Shown piece after piece: positions 29,612-37,247 of a stretch of 53,585 bases of DNA. Within the stretch, counting starts at the first letter, position 1, and every line of letters starts with the position of its first letter. Source of the DNA: Cyanobacteriota bacterium (GTDB lineage Bacteria > Cyanobacteriota > Cyanobacteriia > PCC-6307 > Cyanobiaceae); assembly GCA_027620015.1 (NCBI GenBank), contig JAQCGH010000009.1:1-53585 (forward strand), given 5' to 3'. The notes under the pieces are model-generated. The model saw only the letters and a list, made by a program, of their open reading frames with translations. It ran no database searches and had not been told where the DNA came from. The position numbers and the translations under genes are program-made.

Positions 29612-30651
29612 TAGCCAATCCGCAGCCAGTTCTCCCCCAGACCCTCAAAAGAGCGGCAATCGCGCAAAAGGATGCGATGGCGCTGCTCCAGGGCTTGGCG
29701 CAACGGCACTAGCGAGTGCTCAGAGCGGATCAGCAGGAAGTTTGCAGCTGAAGGCAGGGGTGTGATGCCAGGCAGCTGGGCTAGCTGACGCTGCAACCAG
29801 GCACCCTCGCGGCCGGTCCAGAGCTGGACCCGGCGGCACCAACGCCCGTGGGCCACGGGATCGCCCAGCAACCGTTCGCCCACCGCCACCGCAAGACCAT
29901 TCACCGGCCAGGGATCACGCCAGGAAGCCCACTGGGCCAGGCGCTCGGGGTGGCCAAGGGCATAGCCAAGGCGCAAACCCGCGATGCCGTAGAGCTTGGT
30001 GAGACTGCGGATCACCACCAAATTTGGGTGCGTAGACACCAGCGGGATAAGGCTCTGGGCCTCGCCGCCCGGCACCAAGGGCAGGAAGGCCTCATCGGCG
30101 ATCACCAGGGCAAAGCGCTGCAGCAGGGGCTCCAGAGAGGCGCGAGTCCAAAGCGCTCCAGTGGGGTTGTGGGGGTTGGTGAGCCAAAGCACCTCGCCCG
30201 CCGACGGGGCCGGAAACGGCTGTGGCACCGAACCGTCCTGCAGCGTCAACGGCTGAGGCATCCAGACACCGCCCCAGCAGGCAAGGGCCCTCGCATAGTC
30301 GGCAAAACCCGGTTGGGCCAACACACTCAGCCCTGCCGCCGCCGCATCCCGGGCCGCCCAGGTGAACAGCTCGGCTGCGCCGTTACCCGGCAAAAGCCAA
30401 TCGGTTTCCAGGCCATGCAGCCGGGCTAGTCCACCGCACAAACCTGCGTAGGAGCGGTCGGGATAGGCCCGTAGCAACTCCCCATAACCAACGCCAAGGG
30501 CTCCCCACAACAACGGCCCGCGCACAGCCCAGGGAGGCCCGAAAGGGACCAGAGAGGCGCTTGCATCAAGCAACTGGGAGGGCCGGCACCCAAGGCGCGC
30601 GGCGGTGGCGGCTTGATTGCCGCCATGGCGCTGAAACGACCCCATCGACAT
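29545..30651 (-). CDS. cobD: L-threonine-O-3-phosphate decarboxylase / HisC-like PLP enzyme
   Basis: A 368-residue fold-type I PLP enzyme. It starts SMGSFQRHGGNQAATAARLG, a HGG-type N-terminus common in CobD. It has NPHNPTGALW, VIADEAFLPL and the lysine motif VIRSLTKLYGIAGLRLGY. CobD makes (R)-1-aminopropan-2-ol phosphate for the cobalamin or pseudocobalamin nucleotide loop. HisC is a possible alternative, but another HisC-like gene already exists at 12.8 kb. The stop codon lies inside the YoeB relic, so the toxin locus abuts this gene. pyrD lies upstream on the same strand. Confidence 0.82.
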   Translation of the reverse strand: MSMGSFQRHGGNQAATAARLGCRPSQLLDASASLVPFGPPWAVRGPLLWGALGVGYGELLRAYPDRSYAGLCGGLARLHGLETDWLLPGNGAAELFTWAARDAAAAGLSVLAQPGFADYARALACWGGVWMPQPLTLQDGSVPQPFPAPSAGEVLWLTNPHNPTGALWTRASLEPLLQRFALVIADEAFLPLVPGGEAQSLIPLVSTHPNLVVIRSLTKLYGIAGLRLGYALGHPERLAQWASWRDPWPVNGLAVAVGERLLGDPVAHGRWCRRVQLWTGREGAWLQRQLAQLPGITPLPSAANFLLIRSEHSLVPLRQALEQRHRILLRDCRSFEGLGENWLRIGYQSHRNNRRILRALRQELGRSM

Positions 30652-30731
30652 AAATGCAATTTAAGTGGCAACGCCGTAACAATTGTGTTTTTCACAACGG
30701 CACCATGCCCAGCGTCGGGCTGAAACCCCAT

Positions 30732-31916
30732 TCAGCGCCAGGCCAGGCCCGTACCCACAGCTTCGCCGATATGGCTCAGGCCATGGCGATCCAGCTGGGA
30801 CGCCAAACCTTCCAAAATCTGCGGCACCAGCGCCGGCCCGCCATAGATCCAGCCGGTATAAAGCTGCACCAGGGAGGCACCAGCAGTGATTCGCTCCCAG
30901 GCGCTCTCGGCCGAATCGATTCCGCCTACACCAATCAGGGGCAAGGCAGGACCCGCCGTAGCCCGCAGTCGCCGCAGCACCTCAAGGGCCCTACCCCGTA
31001 GAGGCGCTCCGCTGAGACCGCCAGCCTCCTCGGCCAGGGTGCGGCCCGTCTGCACCAGACGCCGCTGCTCCAAGCCAAGGCGCTCCAGGCTGGTATTTAC
31101 GGCGATTACGCCCGCCAGCCCCTCCTCGTAGGCCATGCGGGCAATGGCATCAATGGCATCGTCTTCTAGATCTGGGGCGATCTTCACCAGCAGCGGCGGA
31201 CAAGCCGGCAACCGCCGCAGCCGCTCCACCAGCCGCCGCAACAGGGTTTCCTCTTGCAGCTCCCGCAGCCCCGGTGTGTTGGGTGAGCTCACATTGATCA
31301 CGGCGTAGTCGGCCAGGGGCGCAAGTAGCTCCAGAGAAGAGGCGTAGTCATCGGGGGCCAGCTCCAGAGAGGTGATCTTGGATTTGCCGAGGTTGATGCC
31401 TAGTACCGCCGGGCGCTGACCCGGCGCCGGCAACTGCTGACGCTCCAGGGTGCGGCGCAATACCTGGGCGCCTCCATTGTTAAAACCCATGCGGTTGAGC
31501 GCCGCCCGCTCGGCCGCCAATCGAAACAGCCTCGGCTTGGGATTGCCCGGCTGGCCGTGCCAGGTGACCGTGCCCAGCTCGGCAAAGCCAAAACCAAATA
31601 AATGCCAGATCCCTGCTGCCACACCATTTTTGTCAAATCCGGCCGCCAGGCCCACCGGGTTAGAAAAGCGGCAGCCAAACAGGGTTTGCTCCAACCGTGG
31701 ATCGGGGCGCTGCAGCTCAGCGGCCAGGCCTGCCAAGGCACCACTCACCAAGGGCCACTGGCGCCGCAAAGAGGCCTGGGCCAAGGCCGTGAGGGTGAAT
31801 GAACTGAGCTGCTCAGCGTCTGCACCGTCATCGCGGCTTAGCAGCGGAGCCACCAGCCGCTCATATAGGGCCCCTGTGCTGCTGCCAGCCCTGGTCGATG
31901 AGCCTGAATCCACCAT
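30732..31916 (-). CDS. pyrD: Dihydroorotate dehydrogenase (quinone), class 2
   Basis: PyrD oxidises dihydroorotate to orotate in pyrimidine synthesis and passes electrons to quinone. The 394-residue protein has an N-terminal membrane-associating helical region (about 1-70). The barrel carries [57 protein letters not shown] and [17 protein letters not shown]. The N-terminal extension marks class 2. rnhA begins 8 bp upstream on the same strand, so rnhA-pyrD-cobD may form one unit. Confidence 0.95.
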   Translation of the reverse strand: MVDSGSSTRAGSSTGALYERLVAPLLSRDDGADAEQLSSFTLTALAQASLRRQWPLVSGALAGLAAELQRPDPRLEQTLFGCRFSNPVGLAAGFDKNGVAAGIWHLFGFGFAELGTVTWHGQPGNPKPRLFRLAAERAALNRMGFNNGGAQVLRRTLERQQLPAPGQRPAVLGINLGKSKITSLELAPDDYASSLELLAPLADYAVINVSSPNTPGLRELQEETLLRRLVERLRRLPACPPLLVKIAPDLEDDAIDAIARMAYEEGLAGVIAVNTSLERLGLEQRRLVQTGRTLAEEAGGLSGAPLRGRALEVLRRLRATAGPALPLIGVGGIDSAESAWERITAGASLVQLYTGWIYGGPALVPQILEGLASQLDRHGLSHIGEAVGTGLAWR

Positions 31917-31924
31917 CTCGCCGC

Positions 31925-32680
31925 CTACTCCCGCGCGCCTAATCCTCCCTCGTCCCGTTGCAAACGCCAGCGCCCTCCATCCAGGGGCAACACCTGCCAG
32001 TCGCGCCAGCGCCAGGGTCCACTGCGGCGCTCCAGTTGCTGGAGGGGCTGGTCCACCAGCTGGGCCAGCTCCACCAGGCTGAGGCCGTAGCCCTTGCCAG
32101 CAAAGCGGTCGGCAAGCTCACAACGGCTCAGCAACTGCTGCAAGGGGGCAGGGGCCAGATCCAGTGAGGGCTCATCCGCCTCAATCCTGGCGGTGGCGAT
32201 CACATCGCCCGCCGCCATAGCAGGCATCTGACCCTTGGAAAAGGCCACGGCAATCGCATCACAGCGGTCGTTATCTGGGTCACCGCTGTGACCCTTGACA
32301 TGCACCAGCGACACCCCCTCAAGCCGGGCCTGATCGAGCTGCTCCCACAGATCCCGATTGAGCACTGCGCCGCCTGAGGCGGTACGCCAGCCTTTGCGCT
32401 TCCAGCCCATGATCCACTTGCTGAAACCGTCGATCAGGTAGCGGCTGTCGGTGCGGATGCTGAGCTGGGCCGGTCGGGGCAGCTCCTTGATGGTCTCCAG
32501 CAAGGCCAGGGCTGCAGTGAGCTCCATGCGGTTGTTGGTGGTGGCGCGGTCGGCGCCACCCATCTCCTGCACCGAGCCATCCTCGAAGCGCAGCAAGGCG
32601 CCCCAGCCACCGGGGCCCGGATTGCCACTGCAAGCACCATCACAGGCGGCAGCCACCACTCTCACCGGCTTAGCCGCCAC
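31925..32680 (-). CDS. rnhA: Ribonuclease HI with cyanobacterial C-terminal extension
   Basis: The enzyme degrades RNA in RNA-DNA hybrids. The N-terminal ~150 residues are a full RNase HI domain: [50 protein letters not shown] and [17 protein letters not shown] hold the four acidic catalytic residues. A further ~100 residues follow ([54 protein letters not shown]), absent from the 155-residue E. coli enzyme. That tail looks like a small helical plus beta accessory domain of unknown role. Confidence 0.94.
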   Translation of the reverse strand: MAAKPVRVVAAACDGACSGNPGPGGWGALLRFEDGSVQEMGGADRATTNNRMELTAALALLETIKELPRPAQLSIRTDSRYLIDGFSKWIMGWKRKGWRTASGGAVLNRDLWEQLDQARLEGVSLVHVKGHSGDPDNDRCDAIAVAFSKGQMPAMAAGDVIATARIEADEPSLDLAPAPLQQLLSRCELADRFAGKGYGLSLVELAQLVDQPLQQLERRSGPWRWRDWQVLPLDGGRWRLQRDEGGLGARE

Positions 32681-32736
32681 TGGACAACCCTCGAGAATTC
32701 GCTAGATAACTCATCTGCTCATTTGCTGCGCTCTCC

Positions 32737-33441
32737 ATGGACCCATCCAAACAGGGCCCGACCAGTAGCCAAGCGGAGCGCCGAACCTACCGTCCCTGGC
32801 GAAACGCCCTGCTGACAGTTGCTGCAATGGCTGCCCTCACCCCCTGGGCAGAGGCCGCCAACCTTTTCAAGAGCCAGCCGCTCGATGCAAGCCGCTTCGC
32901 CGTACTGGCTCGGCCCCTGGGGCGCAATGACTGGAACCTGCTGGTGCTTGAGCAGATCCAACCGCAACCCCGCTGCTGGGAGGAGCGCCCCGACGGGCTG
33001 ATCGACCCGGCGCTCAACCGATTCAACTTCACCGGAATCTGCAGCCGCTACTTAGACAGCAACGGCTACTCCCTGCGCATCGGCGATCAGGATCTAGTCA
33101 ATAGCTACCGCCTGCAGCTACGCCAGAGCGGCAACGAACTGCAGCTGCAGGCGAGCACACCCAGCGATCCCACCACCCTGGTTGTTGCCCGGGCCCAGGT
33201 GCCCCTCAGAGACAAGGATGGGTTCGTGGTCCTGAAGCTCGAATTCGGCTGGGAGCTGCAACGCCGCGCCTTTGGCGCGCGGACCCTCAATCACCTCTAC
33301 TTCGCCAACGCCGCACCTCTGCCCCAGCTGCTAGCGGCAACCAGACTAGGGGCGCAAATAAGCCTGCCGCCCCTGGTCCCCCCCCCAAGCCTGCTGGCCC
33401 AGGGCCCTATTCGCTTGCCAGTGATCCCCTTCCGCGATTGA
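32737..33441 (+). CDS. DUF3747 exported protein
   Basis: The 234-residue product has a signal peptide with hydrophobic core LLTVAAMAALTPWAEA (about 25-40). The DUF3747 core follows: FAVLARPLGRNDWNLLVLEQ, CWEERPDGLIDPALNRFNFT, GICSRYLDSNGYSLRIGDQD. The two conserved cysteines (CWEE and GIC) could form a disulfide after export. The C-terminal ~60 residues are proline-rich. The family is essentially cyanobacterial and of unknown function. It is divergent from rnhA (56 bp) and convergent with the rplL operon, with terminators between. Confidence 0.88.
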   Translation: MDPSKQGPTSSQAERRTYRPWRNALLTVAAMAALTPWAEAANLFKSQPLDASRFAVLARPLGRNDWNLLVLEQIQPQPRCWEERPDGLIDPALNRFNFTGICSRYLDSNGYSLRIGDQDLVNSYRLQLRQSGNELQLQASTPSDPTTLVVARAQVPLRDKDGFVVLKLEFGWELQRRAFGARTLNHLYFANAAPLPQLLAATRLGAQISLPPLVPPPSLLAQGPIRLPVIPFRD

Positions 33442-33581
33442 AGCCCGGGTGCCAGTTGCCAGAGAGTCCTAGTCCAGCTAGCCGATCCCAAAGCCAGCCA
33501 TTAAGTTTCTGGGGTGTGAGGAGTGAGAACGCTCTTCCGGGGTCGAAACGAGGACAGACTCCCTGAATCGTTCCAGCTCAG

Positions 33582-33607
33582 AGCCCTGCCTTCGGCGGGG
33601 CTTTTTT
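33582..33607 (+). terminator. Rho-independent terminator after the DUF3747 gene
   Basis: A nine-pair stem AGCCCTGCC / GGCGGGGCT with one T-G wobble and a TTC loop is followed by six T on the plus strand. It lies about 140 bp after the DUF3747 stop. The A-rich other side could also help stop minus-strand transcripts. Confidence 0.85.
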
Positions 33608-33621
33608 ATTGATTTCACCAT

Positions 33622-33650
33622 CAAAAAACCGGCCCTGAAGGGAGCCGGTC
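33622..33650 (-). terminator. Rho-independent terminator after rplL
   Basis: On the minus strand an ACCGG...CCGGT stem with an inner CCC/GGG pairing and a short TTCA-type loop runs into six T. It lies about 60 bp beyond the rplL stop, suited to end the clpB/secE/nusG/rpl transcript before the convergent DUF3747 gene. Confidence 0.85.
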
Positions 33651-33685
33651 TGGTGGCCATGAATGACGTTGTCAGGATGGTGTGA

Positions 33686-33702
33686 GGGCCCCGAAGGGCC
33701 CC
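33686..33702. repeat. GC-rich hairpin directly after rplL
   Basis: Seven-base arms GGGGCCC/GGGCCCC around TTC, starting 6 bp after the rplL stop and without a T tract. It may stabilise the operon mRNA 3' end or act with the terminator downstream. Confidence 0.55.
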
Positions 33703-33707
33703 AGCGA

Positions 33708-34091
33708 TCACTTGATCGACACCTTGCCGCCAACTTCTTCCACAGCTTTTTTGATGGTTTCGGCTTCGCCTTTGGCGATGCCTTCCTTGATGGCGCAGGG
33801 AGCGCTTTCAACCAGGGCCTTGGCTTCGCCCAGGCCGAGGCCGGTGACTTCGCGGACGGCCTTAAGAACCTTGATCTTGGCAGCGGCGTCAAAGCTGTCG
33901 AGCATGACGTCGAATTCGGTCTGCTCCTCGGCGGCTTCAGCAGCAGCAGCGGGAGCCGCAGCCATCACCACACCGGCGGAAGCGGCGGCGGACACTCCGA
34001 AAGCCTCTTCGATCTGCTTGACGAGCTCGGAAGCTTCAAGCAGGGAGAGAGTTTTCAGTGACTCGAGAATTTTGTCGGTTGTAGCGGACAT
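33708..34091 (-). CDS. rplL: 50S ribosomal protein L7/L12
   Basis: The flexible stalk protein that recruits translation GTPases. It is 127 residues long, with N-terminal dimerisation helices ([20 protein letters not shown]), an Ala-rich hinge (about 35-55) and the C-terminal domain [49 protein letters not shown]. It is the last gene of the rplKAJL set. Confidence 0.98.
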   Translation of the reverse strand: MSATTDKILESLKTLSLLEASELVKQIEEAFGVSAAASAGVVMAAAPAAAAEAAEEQTEFDVMLDSFDAAAKIKVLKAVREVTGLGLGEAKALVESAPCAIKEGIAKGEAETIKKAVEEVGGKVSIK

Positions 34092-34141
34092 GGTTGAGAA
34101 TCAGCAACAGATCTGTTTGTGAACAGTCGGATCGGGGGAGC

Positions 34142-34666
34142 TCAGCTGTCGCCTTTGGCGTGCTGTTGGAGCGCCCGGGCAAGACCGGACGGAACCTCGT
34201 TGATACCCACGGCCAGCTTGGTAGCCACGGCGTTGATCGCACCTGCGATCTGGGCCATGAGCACCTCCTTGGAGGGCAGATCCCCGATGGCCTTGATGTC
34301 TTTTTCGGAGAGGAGTTTGCCTTCGAAAAGGCCACCCTTCACCTCAGACTTCTTCGTGTCCTTCTGGAAGGACTGCACGGCCTTCACCGCACCACCTACA
34401 TCGCCTTTAACAAGAACGAAGGCGTTGGTGCCGGTGAGTAGGGAATCGAGATTCGACCAGGCGGTATTTCCATCAATGGCGCGGCGCATCAAGGTGTTTT
34501 TGGTCACCTTGCACACCCCTTTGCTGGCCTGCAGACGAATCCGCAGATCAGACATCTCCTTGATGGACAAGCCCTTGAAATCAAGGACAAGCGCCATTTC
34601 GGCCTCGCCGAGGAGCCCCTTGAGCTCATCGACGATCTGTTGCTTGCTCGCCAGAGTGCGGCCCAT
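34142..34666 (-). CDS. rplJ: 50S ribosomal protein L10
   Basis: L10 anchors L7/L12 dimers to the ribosome. From the ATG at 34666 it gives 174 residues: [54 protein letters not shown], and the C-terminal helix that binds L12. Longer in-frame starts upstream lie in the leader and lack L10 similarity. It begins 239 bp after rplA, an unusually long gap for this operon that fits a regulatory leader. Confidence 0.97.
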   Translation of the reverse strand: MGRTLASKQQIVDELKGLLGEAEMALVLDFKGLSIKEMSDLRIRLQASKGVCKVTKNTLMRRAIDGNTAWSNLDSLLTGTNAFVLVKGDVGGAVKAVQSFQKDTKKSEVKGGLFEGKLLSEKDIKAIGDLPSKEVLMAQIAGAINAVATKLAVGINEVPSGLARALQQHAKGDS

Positions 34667-34905
34667 AGGAAAGGAACGGATCAGGGGAACAAGCCGGGAA
34701 CGCGGCCCATGACGCTGACTTTTCCCAAGGGAAAGGTCAGCTCGAGGACGCTGCACGTTCCACAACCCTTCCGGACGAATCCTTCCTGGTGCCAAACCTG
34801 TCGCGATCACCTCGGCAGGACTTACGGACCGAAATCCACCTGCTGTCTGGGGTAGGGCGCGTGCCCTTCTGGACTAAGCCAGGAGGAAAATCTACATCAC
34901 GAGAC
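34667..34905 (-). promoter_or_regulatory. rplJ 5' leader, probable L10(L12) autoregulatory region
   Basis: The 239-bp space between rplA and rplJ holds no gene. L10 leaders elsewhere bind the L10-L12 complex to repress translation. Here GC-rich structure is visible, including a 13-pair stem with one C-A mismatch (34714-34741) about 50 nt before the rplJ start. The classification is by position and general structure; I could not fold it or match it to the known L10 leader model. Confidence 0.45.
34714..34741 (-). repeat. Long hairpin in the rplJ leader
   Basis: On the minus strand GCTGACCTTTCCC pairs with GGGAAAAGTCAGC around TT, with a single mismatch. It has no T run, so it is more likely a leader structure than a terminator. 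Confidence 0.7.
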
Positions 34906-35613
34906 TCAAGCTTCTTGCTTGATGTCCTGCAGGGCCGAAAAGTCGACTTCCACCGAAGGGCCCATTGTGGAGGTCACATAAAGGCTCCTCCAATAGCGGC
35001 CTTTGGCGCCGCTGGGCTTGTTGCGATCGATGGTCTCCTGCAGGGCCTTGAGGTTGTCGAGCAAGTTGGCCGCAGTGAAGCTGGCCTTGCCAAAGCGCAC
35101 GTGCACGATGCCGCTGCGGTCGGCGCGGAACTCAAGCTTGCCTGCCTTGAACTCTTTGATGGCACCAGCTAAATCGGTGGTGACGGTGCCTGCCTTGGGA
35201 TTAGGCATCAGGCCGCGTGGTCCAAGAACCCGGCCCAGCTTTGCCACCTTGGGCATCATGTCCGGGGTTGCGATCAGTAGGTCGAAATTCATTTCGCCCT
35301 TGGCGATCTGATCCACCAGATCGTCGTCACCAGCGAGGTCGGCCCCGGCAGCCTTGGCGGCGGCCACTGCTTCACCGCGAGCGATCACGGCAATGCGGAT
35401 CGCCTGGCCGGTGCCGTGGGGCAGAGCCACGGTGGTGCGCAGCTGCTGGTCGGTGTACTTGGGATCTATCCCGAGGCGCACGTGGGCCTCCAGGGTTTCG
35501 TCAAACTTGGCGTTGGCGTTGGTCTGAACCAGCTCAATGGCCTCAAGGGGGCTGTAGCTGCGGTCTTCGACCTTGGCGCTGATCGCTAAAAAGCGCTTGG
35601 AAATTTTAGGCAT
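34906..35613 (-). CDS. rplA: 50S ribosomal protein L1
   Basis: L1 forms the mobile L1 stalk and can autoregulate rplKA mRNA. The 235-residue product shows [55 protein letters not shown] and the C-terminal [20 protein letters not shown]. It lies 92 bp downstream of rplK. Confidence 0.98.
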   Translation of the reverse strand: MPKISKRFLAISAKVEDRSYSPLEAIELVQTNANAKFDETLEAHVRLGIDPKYTDQQLRTTVALPHGTGQAIRIAVIARGEAVAAAKAAGADLAGDDDLVDQIAKGEMNFDLLIATPDMMPKVAKLGRVLGPRGLMPNPKAGTVTTDLAGAIKEFKAGKLEFRADRSGIVHVRFGKASFTAANLLDNLKALQETIDRNKPSGAKGRYWRSLYVTSTMGPSVEVDFSALQDIKQEA

Positions 35614-35705
35614 GATGAGGATGGGGTACGGGCGATTCAGGACGTGGCTGTTGAGCAGATGAACTGGTCAAGGCTGCCTGGATCTCCCCCGGATAAGGGG
35701 TGGAA

Positions 35706-36131
35706 TTAATCGTTAACGGCGACGCCCATATTGCGGGCGGTGCCTTCAATGATGCGCATAGCCGATTCAACGCTGGTGCAGTTGAGGTCGGGCAGCTTGG
35801 TTTTGGCAATCTCCTCGAGCTGGGAGCGGCTGATGGCACCCACCGAACCCTTGGCAGAGGTGGCGGCACCCTTCTCGATACCGGCTGCTTTGGAGATAAG
35901 CACGGAAGCGGGTGGGGTCTTGGTGATGAAGGTGAAGCTTCGGTCTTCAAAGACCGAAATTTCAACCGGGATCACATATCCAGCCTTCTCCTGCGTTCGA
36001 GCGTTGTACTCCTTGCAGAACGCCATGATATTGACGCCGTGCTGACCGAGGGCAGGGCCCACCGGTGGTGCGGGGTTGGCTTTGCCGGCCTGGAGGGCCA
36101 GCTTGATAACAGCAACGACTTTCTTGGCCAT
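35706..36131 (-). CDS. rplK: 50S ribosomal protein L11
   Basis: L11 sits at the GTPase-associated centre and is needed for ribosome-bound stringent factors. It is 141 residues, with the N-terminal domain [40 protein letters not shown] and the RNA-binding C-domain [37 protein letters not shown]. It follows nusG after a gap of about 100 bp with a hairpin. Confidence 0.98.
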   Translation of the reverse strand: MAKKVVAVIKLALQAGKANPAPPVGPALGQHGVNIMAFCKEYNARTQEKAGYVIPVEISVFEDRSFTFITKTPPASVLISKAAGIEKGAATSAKGSVGAISRSQLEEIAKTKLPDLNCTSVESAMRIIEGTARNMGVAVND

Positions 36132-36191
36132 CGTCTAAAGCTACGGGGCGAATCTGCGGATCACCCCCATAGCCGGGGATGTGAACTGAAA

Positions 36192-36218
36192 CGGCCGCCC
36201 TCCGCAGGGAGACGGCCG
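36192..36218 (-). repeat. GC-rich hairpin between nusG and rplK
   Basis: CGGCCG arms flank further partly paired bases around a CTGC loop region. Only a short GTTT follows on the minus strand. It may attenuate transcription into rplK or process the transcript; it is not a convincing full terminator. Confidence 0.5.
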
Positions 36219-36235
36219 CTGAGCAGGGCCTGAAC

Positions 36236-36943
36236 CTAGCTCTGCTTGCTGATCTGGGAAAACTCGAGCTCTACCGGGGTTTCCCGGCCAAAAATCGAAA
36301 GCAGGGCCTTGAGCTTGTTGCGCTCGCCGGAAACCTCGATCACCTCGCCCTGGAAATCTTTGAAAGGACCAGCCGTGACAAGGATCTGATCGCCTTCGGT
36401 GAGATCCACCTTGACGACTGCCTTCTTTTCTGCAGCTCGCTTGAAGATGCGATCCACTTCCGTGCGGCTAAGCGGACGGGGCTTGATGTGGCCGCGGGCC
36501 TTGGATGTTGCACGCCGCTCCTCTGCCCCCACGAAATTGATCACGTTTGGGGTGCTGCGCACCGCCATCATCGTGTCTTCATCAAGCACCATTCGCACCA
36601 ACACATAGCCGGGAAACACCTTTTCCTCCGTGCTCTGGCGCGAGCCATCTTTCTTAAGCTTTATCCCTGGGGTCTGGGGGATCTCGATCTCGAGGATCCG
36701 GTTGTCTACACCCAAGGTGACAGCTCGCTGCTCGAGAGTGGCCTTCACCTTCTTCTCACAACTGGAGGCCACCTGTACGGCGTACCAGCGGGCCACCTGC
36801 ATCTTCTCAACTGGCGCAGGCGCTTCGAACACTTCTGGCGCAAGCTCAGTGACTTCGATTTGGCTGTCGGTCAGGGACTCAGACACGGGGCTTAGGAAAG
36901 AAACGGGATCAACGGACGGGGGATCGACTACAGATCGGCTCAA
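36236..36943 (-). CDS. nusG: Transcription elongation/antitermination factor NusG
   Basis: NusG binds RNA polymerase and couples it to Rho or ribosomes. The NGN domain begins MQVARWYAVQVASSCEKKVK (about residue 48) and includes EEKVFPGYVLVRMVLDEDTM. The C-terminal KOW domain is VDLTEGDQILVTAGPFKDFQ. The TTG start at 36943 overlaps the secE stop and gives an acidic ~45-residue N-terminal extension; an internal ATG at Met48 would give only the core. Extensions of this kind occur in cyanobacterial NusG. Confidence 0.94.
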   Translation of the reverse strand: MSRSVVDPPSVDPVSFLSPVSESLTDSQIEVTELAPEVFEAPAPVEKMQVARWYAVQVASSCEKKVKATLEQRAVTLGVDNRILEIEIPQTPGIKLKKDGSRQSTEEKVFPGYVLVRMVLDEDTMMAVRSTPNVINFVGAEERRATSKARGHIKPRPLSRTEVDRIFKRAAEKKAVVKVDLTEGDQILVTAGPFKDFQGEVIEVSGERNKLKALLSIFGRETPVELEFSQISKQS

Positions 36944-37200
36944 CGGAACACCTGATTGGCCCCCCAGCCATAAAAGCGATCGACAGCTGCGATCGCTGCC
37001 GCCGAGAGGCTCACCATCAAGATCACAGCCACCGATTCGCTGAATAGCTGCTGACGGCTGGGCCAGACGACTTTGCGGAGTTCCGCCAGGGTGGCGGCAG
37101 CAAAGCCTTCAGGCACCGCAGAAACTGCGGCAGGCGAGATGGACGAATCGGGGCTGGGTTCTGCCTCTTTGGAGTCGGATGTTTGGGGAGTTGGGTCCAC
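36940..37200 (-). CDS. secE: Preprotein translocase subunit SecE
   Basis: A single-helix SecYEG component. It is 86 residues with a long acidic, low-complexity N-terminus (DPTPQTSDSKEAEPSPDSS), the conserved amphipathic segment ATLAELRKVVWPSRQQLFSE (about 37-56) and the transmembrane helix VAVILMVSLSAAAIAAVDRF. The start is GTG at 37200. The stop overlaps nusG by 4 nt. Confidence 0.94.
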   Translation of the reverse strand: MDPTPQTSDSKEAEPSPDSSISPAAVSAVPEGFAAATLAELRKVVWPSRQQLFSESVAVILMVSLSAAAIAAVDRFYGWGANQVFR

Positions 37201-37247
37201 TGGCGCTCGCGCACGGGGGCGTCCGCACGTACCGGCAAACGAACACC

